Source: UBA668 sp046076025 (GTDB lineage: Bacteria; Actinomycetota; Acidimicrobiia; Acidimicrobiales; Ilumatobacteraceae). From it: 16,903 nucleotides of DNA. The translations under genes were made by a program, and so were the position numbers. Where the stretch lies: assembly GCA_046076025.1 (NCBI GenBank), contig JBJTRF010000156.1:1-16903 (forward strand), in the 5' to 3' direction. Under the pieces are notes generated by a model that made no database searches, had not been told where the DNA came from, and worked only from the letters and a program-made list of their open reading frames with translations. This document shows, one piece after another, positions 7,042-13,550 of the stretch. Within the stretch, counting starts at the first letter, position 1. Each line of letters opens with the position of its first letter.

Positions 7042-7051
7042 TCACCGGCGA

Positions 7052-7073
7052 GGCGCGGCCCCGCGAGCGCGCC
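7052..7073. terminator. Hairpin between convergent ispE and the secreted-protein gene
   Basis: GGCGCG (7052-7057) pairs with CGCGCC (7068-7073) around a 10-base loop, in the 36-base gap between two convergent stop codons. It could end transcripts from both sides. The stem is short and there is no T-run, so confidence is low. Confidence 0.3.
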
Positions 7074-7077
7074 GTCG

Positions 7078-8487
7078 TTAGTCGGCGGCAGCGACGACCC
7101 GCAGCGGCTGGCTGACCTGCGACACCCGTGCCGCCGACTGGACGGCCGTCACGCCCGGAGCGTCGAAGTACAGCGAGCGGAACCGCCGAAGGAAGAACGA
7201 GCTTCCCGTCGTCGGATCAGTGGACGGGATTGGCGTGTTGATCCATGGGCCACTGGCGCCATAGGCCCACATGTCGCCGGTGCACTGCCGTTCCCTGCTG
7301 GTCGGCGACGTGGTGTCGAGGTAGTAGCTGCTCGGAGTGAGACTGGGGATGTTGGTCTCGCCGGTGTGGACAATCGTCACCGATCCCTGCGTGCCGCTGA
7401 CCGACTCCCATGACAGGGTTCCCGTCATGACGGCATCACGAGCGCCGTCGACCACCACACCGCCGGTGTTGAGGTTGTTCCGATAGCGCATCCCGCTCGC
7501 CGCAGGGCTGTAGTCGAAGAAGTCCATTCCGCCCACCACGGCATGCACTCTCATGAACGTGCGGATGTCGTGGCGCCGCTCGTAGAAGAGGTGGTCTCGC
7601 TGCGTGAGCGGACCACTGTTCGCCCCCAGCAGCGACCTGATGGCCCGGACCGGGCCAGTGATGTTGGCGATGAACGCGCCTCGGCCGCTGCTGAAGGTGT
7701 CCTCTGATCGCAGGCAGTCGTCCGGTGCGAAGAGGAACTTGTGGCGATCGAGGATGTCGACGCCGGACCCCAGCCGATTCTGCAGCACGTCGTCGATCCA
7801 TCGGTCGGAGAAGTGGCGAACGTACGCCGCCGTCGTCACGGTGGAGTCCTCCGGGTTCGGCCCCTTCGAGAGCTTGTAGGTGGGCTTGTAGGCGCCTGAC
7901 AGCAGACGGAAGTCATAGCGCACGTAGGGCCTGCCCGCGTCCTGCCGGAGGCTGCCGTTCTGGGCGAAGAGGTACACGTAGCCAACGGAGTTGCTGATCG
8001 GATCGGTGATCGTCAGCCGAGTCCGCGAGCCGACGGTGCCGGCCGGACTGCCAGCAGGCGCCAATGCACCGGCGTCCTTCGCCATGACGACAATCTCGTC
8101 GTCGGCATCGACGAACTGGTTGGCGTCGGGCCCGGTCCACGTCGTGGAGTCGGTGTACACCGTGACGACGACACCGACCGGTGCCGAGTTGTAGACGATG
8201 CCAAGGTCTCGCGCCGCGCGCTCGTCGACCTGCACCGGAACCTGCTGCCATGCGCCCGCATAGCGGAATGCAACGACCCGTGATGGCAGCACGCCCGAGA
8301 GACCCGGCACGCTGCTGCCCAGCAGCACCACCGGATCCTCGCTACGAGCCGACAGGCTCGCCGTCGTCTCAGCACCGTTCGTCGCGGCATTCGCAAGCGC
8401 GACCGCTGCCATGACGGCGACGAGCATCGCAGTCCCCACGCGTCCTCGGACGCTTCGCCTCGCCGCCGCCATCATCGCCGCCGCCAT
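7078..8487 (-). CDS. Secreted protein of unknown function
   Basis: A 469-residue protein. I do not recognise the family. The N-terminus has Arg-rich residues, then a hydrophobic core (GTAMLVAVMAAVALANA) and an Ala-rich cleavage region, so a Sec signal peptide ending near residue 35 is likely. There is no lipobox. The mature part looks beta-rich: an early VPVQVDER segment, an acidic FVDADDEIV stretch that could bind a metal, several aromatic-rich strands, and only two cysteines in the mature part (DDC and RQC), possibly a disulfide. Start chosen at ATG 8487 because GGAGG lies 5 bases upstream, although the frame is open to 8565. Third codon positions seem less uniformly G/C than in neighbouring genes, so horizontal origin is possible. 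It is convergent to ispE. Confidence 0.85.
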   Translation of the reverse strand: MAAAMMAAARRSVRGRVGTAMLVAVMAAVALANAATNGAETTASLSARSEDPVVLLGSSVPGLSGVLPSRVVAFRYAGAWQQVPVQVDERAARDLGIVYNSAPVGVVVTVYTDSTTWTGPDANQFVDADDEIVVMAKDAGALAPAGSPAGTVGSRTRLTITDPISNSVGYVYLFAQNGSLRQDAGRPYVRYDFRLLSGAYKPTYKLSKGPNPEDSTVTTAAYVRHFSDRWIDDVLQNRLGSGVDILDRHKFLFAPDDCLRSEDTFSSGRGAFIANITGPVRAIRSLLGANSGPLTQRDHLFYERRHDIRTFMRVHAVVGGMDFFDYSPAASGMRYRNNLNTGGVVVDGARDAVMTGTLSWESVSGTQGSVTIVHTGETNIPSLTPSSYYLDTTSPTSRERQCTGDMWAYGASGPWINTPIPSTDPTTGSSFFLRRFRSLYFDAPGVTAVQSAARVSQVSQPLRVVAAAD

Positions 8488-8492
8488 GTTCG

Positions 8493-8497
8493 CCTCC
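8493..8497 (-). promoter_or_regulatory. Ribosome binding site deciding the secreted-protein start
   Basis: A perfect GGAGG on the minus strand with 5 bases to ATG 8487. It decides against the longer in-frame start at 8565. Confidence 0.75.
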
Positions 8498-8536
8498 GGT
8501 GTCGGACACCGACGCTGTCGTCGGCCGACAGTCCAC

Positions 8537-8565
8537 AGTGAATCCTGCGGTGTCGAGGCGGTCAA
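8537..8565 (-). promoter_or_regulatory. Candidate sigma-70-type promoter of the secreted-protein gene
   Basis: On the minus strand TTGACC (8565-8560) and TTCACT (8542-8537) are separated by exactly 17 bases. The -35 is near consensus and the -10 is moderate. The resulting leader of roughly 45 bases includes the perfect palindrome GTCGGCCGAC at 8520-8529. Confidence 0.45.
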
Positions 8566-8642
8566 CGCACGCTCGGATCATTACCGATAGATCGATCAGC
8601 GGCGATCGCCGCCGCCCATCGAAAGGGGTCATGGCGCGGCAA

Positions 8643-8678
8643 CGGCGGCCGGGCCGTGCAGGGCACAGTCGGCCGCCG
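8643..8678 (-). other. Strong two-part hairpin downstream of the bS22 gene
   Basis: CGGCGGCC (8643-8650) pairs perfectly with GGCCGCCG (8671-8678). Inside the loop GTGC (8656-8659) pairs with GCAC (8663-8666). A second short palindrome, CACGGG/CCCGTG, is at 8690-8702. All lie within the 227-base gap between the bS22 gene and the secreted-protein gene, downstream of bS22 on the minus strand. They may end the bS22 transcript or form a small structured RNA. There is no T-run. The rest of the gap holds only the secreted-protein promoter and no convincing gene. Confidence 0.4.
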
Positions 8679-8714
8679 AGGCGAATGGGCACGGGGCCCG
8701 TGACGGGGTGATGA

Positions 8715-8804
8715 CTAGCGGCGCTGGTGACGCGTGCGGCGAAGCATCTTCTTGTGCTTCTTCTTGCGCATGCGCTTGCGGCGCTTCTTGATGAGCGATC
8801 CCAT
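8715..8804 (-). CDS. Small ribosomal protein bS22-like (AURKAIP1/COX24 domain)
   Basis: A 29-residue, extremely basic protein (MGSLIKKRRKRMRKKKHKK, then MLRRTRHQRR). It matches the pattern of bS22, the small actinobacterial 30S protein seen in mycobacterial ribosomes, which shares the MGSxIKKRRKRM start and the RKxxRRTRxQRR end. Homologues are usually about 30-33 residues, so this one is complete. Start ATG 8804 follows a TAGCGT box by 9 bases and no Shine-Dalgarno sequence is seen, so it may be leaderless. It is divergent from tRNA-Gln across 137 bases. The repetitive Lys/Arg codons might look like low complexity, but the motif order is specific. Confidence 0.9.
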   Translation of the reverse strand: MGSLIKKRRKRMRKKKHKKMLRRTRHQRR

Positions 8805-8813
8805 GGTTTGGCC

Positions 8814-8819
8814 ACGCTA
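8814..8819 (-). promoter_or_regulatory. -10 box of the bS22 gene
   Basis: TAGCGT on the minus strand lies 9 bases before the bS22 ATG. The spacing gives a leader of about 0-3 bases. No clear -35 box is visible. Confidence 0.4.
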
Positions 8820-8922
8820 TCCGCTGGCACCCACGGACGCCACCCCGTCGACGCCGTCCCGCTGCAGCCCGGCCGTCTCACCCGATGCCCGCCAGCGCCC
8901 TCGCCCGTTTGCGGGCGACCGG

Positions 8923-8928
8923 TAGCCT
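8923..8928 (+). promoter_or_regulatory. -10 box of tRNA-Gln
   Basis: TAGCCT lies 13 bases before the first base of the tRNA, giving a short 5' leader for RNase P removal. It is the same hexamer as the tatD box. No -35 hexamer at normal spacing is convincing. Confidence 0.4.
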
Positions 8929-8941
8929 CGGCTGCGTCCGC

Positions 8942-9012
8942 TCCGGGGTCGTTCAATGGCAGGACAGCAGATTTTGGATCTGCGTATAGAGGTTCGAATC
9001 CTCTCCCCGGAA
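8942..9012 (+). tRNA. tRNA-Gln (anticodon TTG)
   Basis: A cloverleaf can be drawn by hand. The acceptor stem is TCCGGGG (8942-8948) with CCCCGGA (9005-9011). The anticodon arm is GCAGA/TCTGC around loop TTTTGGA, giving anticodon TTG. The T arm is AGAGG/CCTCT with loop TTCGAAT (8988-9004). The discriminator base is A (9012). CCA is not encoded; the next bases are CCG, so the end must be added after transcription. It is convergent with the M1 peptidase gene, whose stop is 24 bases downstream. Confidence 0.96.
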
Positions 9013-9035
9013 CCGCTCCAGCGTCGGGGCCGGCC

Positions 9036-11813
9036 TCAGGTCGAGAGCAGGTGGCGGAGGATGCCCACGGCGAAGTCGGGCAGGCCCGGCATGTCGGCCA
9101 TCCGCTCGAGCTCGGCCCGCAGTAGCGCCGCGCGGTGCGCATCGAAGCGCCGGAACTGCAGCAGGTCGCCCACGAGCCGCACGGCGAGGCCGGCGTTCTC
9201 GGCCAGCAGCGGCCCGAGCGCGTCGCAGAAGATGCGGTAGCCCTCGCCCGACGGGTGGTGGAACACGCTGCGATTTCGCGTGGCGAAGGGGAACCACACC
9301 GCCATCACCCGGGCCCGGTCGCTGCGGTCGTAGAGCGGCCCTGCTGCGAGCGCCGCAACGCGCTCGATCGTGTCGCTGCGCCGCGCGCCCGACTGGGCGC
9401 GCAGCCAGCGGTCGACCAGCTTGGGCGCATCACGCCAGCGCGCATAGGCGGCCGCGATGAGATCGTCGGCAGGCGACGCGTCGTGGTGCAGCAGCTGGGC
9501 GAGCGCCCGCATGGCGACGGTGTGGTCGGCACAGGCCGTCATCGACACCGCCAGCGAGAACGCCTCATCGCTGCCCGAGGCCAGCAGCGGTGCCAGGACC
9601 GGCTCGACGAGCCACCGCCGCGCGATGCCGCCCGCATCTGCGCTGCCGGGAGACGCGTGCACCTGTGCGGCCATGCCGAGGAGGCGATCGTGCAGTGCCC
9701 CGCCGACCGCGGCGTTCAGCGTCGCCAGGCCTGCCGCCACGCCGTCGACATTGATCGACTGCTCGCGGTCGCCGAGCATGAACTCGTCGGGTGCCGCCAG
9801 CAGTTGCGCCACCAGCAGCTGGTCGCCGCCGCCGCCGGTGTCGAGCACGGCGTCGAGCACGGCGGCGAGGCTGCTGACGAGGGCGCCCATGGCCGAGCGG
9901 GCGTCGGACTGCCGGCCGGCGCGGTGCGCGTCGACGAACCTGATCTTCAGTTCCTCGGCCGACCACCACCTCGTGAACGGATCGTCATCGTGCTGCACCG
10001 CGACGGCGAGGTGCTCGTTCGACGCGTCGACGGCGAGGTCGACCGGCGCCGAGTAGCGGCGAAGCGGGGCGATCACCGCGTCGCGGGCACCGGCGCCGCG
10101 GAGGCTGACCGATCGCTCGCTGCCGTGGAGCAGCAGCACATGCTCGGCGGCGGGCGTCGCCCCGTCGGCGGCGAGCGCCAGCGGCGTGCCCATTGCGTCG
10201 CGTGCTGCGACGACGAGCGGCACCGACACGTGGCGGGCCGGATCGGCGGCCCCGGCATCGACGCGGCGCACGCGTACCAGCGCATGGTCGGGATCGTCGC
10301 CCCGCTCGACGTCGACGACAAGGCTCGGCCTGCCGGGCACGGTGAACCACCGGGCGATGCCATCGATTGCCGCCCCTGTCGACTCGCCATCCGCCAGTGC
10401 GTCGGCACCGTGCAGGTCGCGCAGGACGGCTAGGAAGTCGTCGACGCCGGCGGCGCCGAGGTCGAACCGGCGCACGAACTCGTTGAACGCGTCGAGCCAC
10501 CGGGCAGGGCCCAGGAGCGTGCGCAGCATCCCGAACACCTCGGCCCCCTTCAGATACGTGGTGCGGTTGTAGAGCGAAGCCGGATCTGCGCCGTCGCCGG
10601 TGCCCGACAGCTCGCCGCGCACCGGCGGCGCCCCGATCGTGAGCTCCTCGGGGAACTGCAGGCGGCGCAGGTCGAGCACGTCGAGGATTCGCGCCGCCGG
10701 ACCCAGCATGTCGGCACGCACGTCGTTCTGGCCCAACAGCACCGTGAGCCCCTCCTTGAGGGTCAGCTGTCCCCACGAGCGCACCGTGACCCGATTGCCG
10801 CGCACGTGGTGCCCGTACTCGTGGGCCACGTTGGCGGCGATCAGCAGCAGGTCGTCGTCGGTGACGCCGCGCGGATCGGCGATCAGCAGCGACGACTCGA
10901 AGAACATCAGTCCGTGATATTCGGTGGCATCCGGGTAGGCGGGCACCGACACGAAGACCAGCTCGTCGAGGTCGTGCTCGATAGCGCCATTCGACTCGTC
11001 GAACGACATCGCCCGCTCGAGCACGTCGAGTGCGAAGTCGGCACCCGCGATCTGGTCGGGTGGCGCGGCTACCGTCAGCGTGATGGTGCGGCCGGCGGGC
11101 GTGGCGTGCGCCCGCGACGTGGTGACGAGGTCGCCGGCCACCATCGCGAACAGGTACGAGGGCTTCGGCACCAGGTCGGCGAACTGCGCCCAGTGGCGTC
11201 CGTCGGGATGCACGCCGCCGCCGACGAGAGTGCCGTTGCTGCGCAGGTAGGGGTACAGCGCCGGGTCACCCGCCAGGGTGACGTCGAACGTGGCGCGGTT
11301 GGCCGGTCGGTCGATGAAGTAGGTGAGGCGGCGGAAGCCCTGCGGCTCGACTGTCGTGCTCACCATTCCCTGGCGACGGGTGATGCCCGGGTCGGCGGCG
11401 CCGCCGAGCGGCGACGTGGTGGCGACCTCGATGATCCAGCGCCGGTCGGACGCGCCCGGCGAGGCCGCCAGCACCGTCGCCGGCACCGTGAGCGACCGTT
11501 CGTCGACCGAGTACTCGCCGCTGCCCAGTCGACGGCCGTCGACCACCACAGAACCCAAGTCGAGGCTGCGCCCGTCGAGCACCAGTGCCTCGAGCGGGCC
11601 ATCGCCCACCGGCAGCAGCGTCGAGCGAGCAGTGACGGCGAGTCGCGCCGCCGGATCGTCGGCGTCACGGGTGCCGAACGGATCGGCGGGCAGGTCGATG
11701 GAGAGGGCCACGTGCTCGATCCGCCACGAACCGAGCGCCTCGAGCGCCCGTTCGTTCATGCCCGTCAGCCCGTGCTGCCCGTGACCGTGATGTCCGTGAC
11801 CGTAATACTGCAC
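9036..11813 (-). CDS. PepN-type M1 family metallopeptidase with altered GAMEN motif
   Basis: A 925-residue zinc peptidase like PepN (E. coli form about 870). Family stretches include EPQGFRRLTYFIDRP (156-170), PYLRSNG, HWAQFADLVPKPSYLFAMVAGD, and the zinc site HEYGHH (H331, E332, H335) with E354 in TLKEGLTV. The catalytic-type Tyr lies in TTYLKGAEV (Y420), followed by the DUF3458-like and long helical C-terminal regions. The aminopeptidase GAMEN motif is replaced by DATEY (295-299), keeping only its Glu (E298). GTG 11813 is chosen because AAGGAG lies 6 bases upstream; the start is then a His/Gly-rich tail (10 of the first 20 residues are H or G). No signal peptide is seen, so it is probably cytosolic. 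The frame runs on to 13550, but that part is antisense to other genes. Likely role: trimming imported peptides. Confidence 0.92.
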   Translation of the reverse strand: MQYYGHGHHGHGQHGLTGMNERALEALGSWRIEHVALSIDLPADPFGTRDADDPAARLAVTARSTLLPVGDGPLEALVLDGRSLDLGSVVVDGRRLGSGEYSVDERSLTVPATVLAASPGASDRRWIIEVATTSPLGGAADPGITRRQGMVSTTVEPQGFRRLTYFIDRPANRATFDVTLAGDPALYPYLRSNGTLVGGGVHPDGRHWAQFADLVPKPSYLFAMVAGDLVTTSRAHATPAGRTITLTVAAPPDQIAGADFALDVLERAMSFDESNGAIEHDLDELVFVSVPAYPDATEYHGLMFFESSLLIADPRGVTDDDLLLIAANVAHEYGHHVRGNRVTVRSWGQLTLKEGLTVLLGQNDVRADMLGPAARILDVLDLRRLQFPEELTIGAPPVRGELSGTGDGADPASLYNRTTYLKGAEVFGMLRTLLGPARWLDAFNEFVRRFDLGAAGVDDFLAVLRDLHGADALADGESTGAAIDGIARWFTVPGRPSLVVDVERGDDPDHALVRVRRVDAGAADPARHVSVPLVVAARDAMGTPLALAADGATPAAEHVLLLHGSERSVSLRGAGARDAVIAPLRRYSAPVDLAVDASNEHLAVAVQHDDDPFTRWWSAEELKIRFVDAHRAGRQSDARSAMGALVSSLAAVLDAVLDTGGGGDQLLVAQLLAAPDEFMLGDREQSINVDGVAAGLATLNAAVGGALHDRLLGMAAQVHASPGSADAGGIARRWLVEPVLAPLLASGSDEAFSLAVSMTACADHTVAMRALAQLLHHDASPADDLIAAAYARWRDAPKLVDRWLRAQSGARRSDTIERVAALAAGPLYDRSDRARVMAVWFPFATRNRSVFHHPSGEGYRIFCDALGPLLAENAGLAVRLVGDLLQFRRFDAHRAALLRAELERMADMPGLPDFAVGILRHLLST

Positions 11814-11819
11814 CGCGCA

Positions 11820-11825
11820 CTCCTT
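11820..11825 (-). promoter_or_regulatory. Ribosome binding site of the M1 peptidase
   Basis: AAGGAG on the minus strand with 6 bases to GTG 11813. It selects this GTG over the later ATG at 11760, which would remove the His-rich tail. Confidence 0.65.
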
Positions 11826-11888
11826 CGTCGACGCGTCCGCCGATCGTGGCACGCAGCCCGCGGGGCCGCGCCTGCTCTCGCCAGGTTC

Positions 11889-11903
11889 TTGAACAGTGTG
11901 CAA
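11889..11903. promoter_or_regulatory. Candidate operator, copy 1
   Basis: TTGAACAGTGTGCAA is an imperfect 15-base palindrome with six of seven arm pairs matched. It lies between the divergent M1 peptidase and serine hydrolase genes. It overlaps a possible extended -10 (TG, one base, AAGAGT at 11902-11907) for the hydrolase. Copy 2 lies before the transporter operon and shares 13 of 15 positions plus the preceding C. The regulator family is unknown; such short palindromes suit GntR, TetR, LacI or MarR types. Confidence 0.5.
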
Positions 11904-11932
11904 GAGTAGTGCCGCCAGTTGCCGGCGACCAC

Positions 11933-11939
11933 GGGAGGG
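11933..11939 (+). promoter_or_regulatory. Ribosome binding site of the serine hydrolase
   Basis: GGGAGGG precedes ATG 11943, with 4 bases between the GGAGG core and the start. It supports this ATG over the upstream TTG at 11919. Confidence 0.65.
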
Positions 11940-11942
11940 CCG

Positions 11943-13406
11943 ATGACCCCCGCACCCAGCCACGACACCGCCGCCCTTCGAGACCGAGTCGAGCACGGCC
12001 TGCTGCCGATCGTTCGCATCGCCGGCCGAGACACCGCATGGACCATCGGCGAGCGACTCGCCCACTATCGATGCCCCGGCAGGTCGGTCGCCGTGATGAA
12101 GGACGGGCACATCGACTGGGTGGGCGGCTACGGACACCTCGACGCCGACGGTCGCGGCGGCAGTGCCGACGCCGCCGGGCATCGATCGCTCGATCCGTGC
12201 GGACCGGACACCATCTACATGGTTGCCTCGTGCAGCAAGCCCCTCGCCGCGCTGATCGTGCTGCAGCAGGTCGAACGCGGCGTGCTCGACCTCGACACGC
12301 CGGTCAACGCATACCTCCGTCGCTGGCAGGTGCCCGACAACGACCTCACGGCGGCCAACCCGGTGACGCTGCGCCGATGCCTCAGCCACACCGCGGGACT
12401 GACGGTGAACGGCTGGGGCGTCGTGCCGCGCGACGGCTCGCCGGTGCCCAGCGTGATCGACCTGCTCGAGGGCCGCCCGCCCTCGAAGATGCCGGCCGTC
12501 GTCGTCGACCGCCCATACGACGGCACCAACCGCTACTCGGGCGGCGGCTACCTGATCTCGCAGCTCGTCGTCGAGGACGTGCTCGGCCGCGACTTCGCCG
12601 ATGTGGCCGACGAGATGGTGTTCGGGCCGCTCGGGATGACCCGCAGCACCTACCGACATCCGCTCCCCGCTGCGTTCCACCACGACGTCGCCTCCGGCCG
12701 CGGCGACAGCGGGCACCCCGCGCCTGGCGGCTAGATGCTGTCGCCCGAGAAGGCGGCGGGCGGGCTGTTCAGCACGGCGCGCGACTACGCCGCGTTCCTG
12801 ATCGCCGTGCGCGCCGCAGTACACGGCGAGCCCAACGCCGTACTCGGGCAGCCGCTCGCCCGCGAGATGGTGACGCGCCACGACCGCAGCGCGTTCGGAC
12901 TCGGCTTCCGCGTGCTCGGCGATAGGCCCACGCACCGGATCAACCACGGCGGCTCGAACGACGGCTACCAGAGCGAGACCGACCTCTATCTCGAGTCGGG
13001 CGACGGGGCCGTGGTGCTCACCAACGCCACGTCGGGCCTGCTGCTGTTCCGCGAGGTGCTGAACGGGATCGCCGATGCATACGGCTGGCCCGGCTACATG
13101 CCCGAGCCCAAGCAGCTCGCCACCCTCAGCGACGACGACCTGCAGCGCTACGCCGGCGAGTACCGCATCGTCGCCGGCATCGAGATGCCGCTCATCCGGG
13201 TGTGGGCCGAGGGTGGCCGGCTGTTCAACGAGGTGCCGGGCCTGCGCTTCGGCGTCCAGGAGGCGTTCTGCGACGTGCACGGGGTGCTGTTCAGCCAGAC
13301 GGGGCCCTTGGAGACCCACGTCGAGTTCGGGCCCGACGGCCGGGCAGCCGAGATGACCGTCAAGGAAGGCGACGTCGTCGTGCTGCGCGCCGTGCGCGCC
13401 GGCTGA
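11943..13406 (+). pseudogene. Serine beta-lactamase-like hydrolase interrupted by an in-frame TAG
   Basis: The family (beta-lactamase / D-aminopeptidase / esterase, class C-like fold) is clear. SCSK at 96-99 is the S-x-x-K nucleophile motif, YSG at 198-200 fits the Y-x-N position, and HGGSNDGY in the second half replaces KTG. A small C-terminal domain starts near LQRYAGEYRI. A TAG at 12732-12734 cuts the frame after PAPGG and is followed at once by ATG; both parts are in the same frame (263 + 223 codons), and neither alone holds the full active site. Relatives usually have Trp after PGG, so TGG to TAG by one base change is likely. The downstream half shows no further decay. Possibilities are a recent pseudogene, a sequencing error, or stop-restart at TAGATG. 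No signal peptide is seen. Confidence 0.85.
12732..12734 (+). other. Premature TAG stop codon inside the hydrolase
   Basis: The only in-frame stop in a frame otherwise open from 11919 to 13406. It stands where a Trp codon is expected and directly abuts an ATG. Confidence 0.8.
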
Positions 13407-13409
13407 TCC

Positions 13410-13478
13410 TGCACCGGACCTCGCCGCACCGGCCTCCGGCGAGGGATCCGACTCCAACAGGGGATCCGGCCCGGTGCA
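13410..13478 (+). terminator. Nested inverted repeats between the hydrolase and transporter genes
   Basis: Just after the hydrolase stop (13404-13406), CTCGCCG (13420-13426) pairs with CGGCGAG (13437-13443) around 10 bases. Outer arms TGCACCGG (13410-13417) and CCGGTGCA (13471-13478) are perfect complements. Inside are two copies of GGGATCCG (13443-13450 and 13461-13468), 18 bases apart. A terminator without T-run is the simplest reading; an operator array is possible. Confidence 0.4.
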
Positions 13479-13486
13479 CGGGCTAC

Positions 13487-13501
13487 TTGTACAGCGTGCA
13501 A
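13487..13501. promoter_or_regulatory. Candidate operator, copy 2
   Basis: TTGTACAGCGTGCAA is an imperfect palindrome with five of seven arm pairs matched. It is 13/15 identical to copy 1 at 11889-11903. Its right half overlaps a good extended -10 (TG, one base, AATAAT at 13500-13505), so a bound protein would block or adjust the transporter promoter. The leader that follows has a small hairpin CCCGC-TCG-GCGGG (13515-13527) and a G-run about 8 bases before ATG 13551. Confidence 0.5.
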
Positions 13502-13550
13502 TAATCGGTGCTGTCCCGCTCGGCGGGCGCGCACTTCCGGGGGTCCTCAC

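Noticed and set aside
8631..8711. Small plus-strand ORF (26 codons, Arg-rich) after an AAAGGGG
   Set aside because: It overlaps the strong hairpin, resembles no family I know, and its content is what GC-rich noise gives. I would keep it only if expression were shown.
8909..8928. TTGCGG as -35 box for tRNA-Gln
   Set aside because: It is only 8 bases from the -10 box, too close for a sigma-70 promoter.
11889..11912. Classical -35/-10 pair TTGAAC and TAGTGC
   Set aside because: Spacing is only 12 bases, so the sequence is better read as an operator overlapping an extended -10.
12732..12734. Programmed TAG recoding (pyrrolysine or suppressor tRNA)
   Set aside because: No recoding signal or pyrrolysine machinery is seen, metG and the MBL gene use TAG as a normal stop here, and Trp is the expected residue. 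A point change is simpler.
13443..13468. Start of a CRISPR-like repeat array
   Set aside because: Only two 8-base copies exist and no further units follow.
11814..13550. Upstream extension of the M1 peptidase reading frame to a 1504-residue protein
   Set aside because: It is antisense to the serine hydrolase, has no family sequence, and the true start at 11813 has a good ribosome binding site and PepN-like N-terminus just after.
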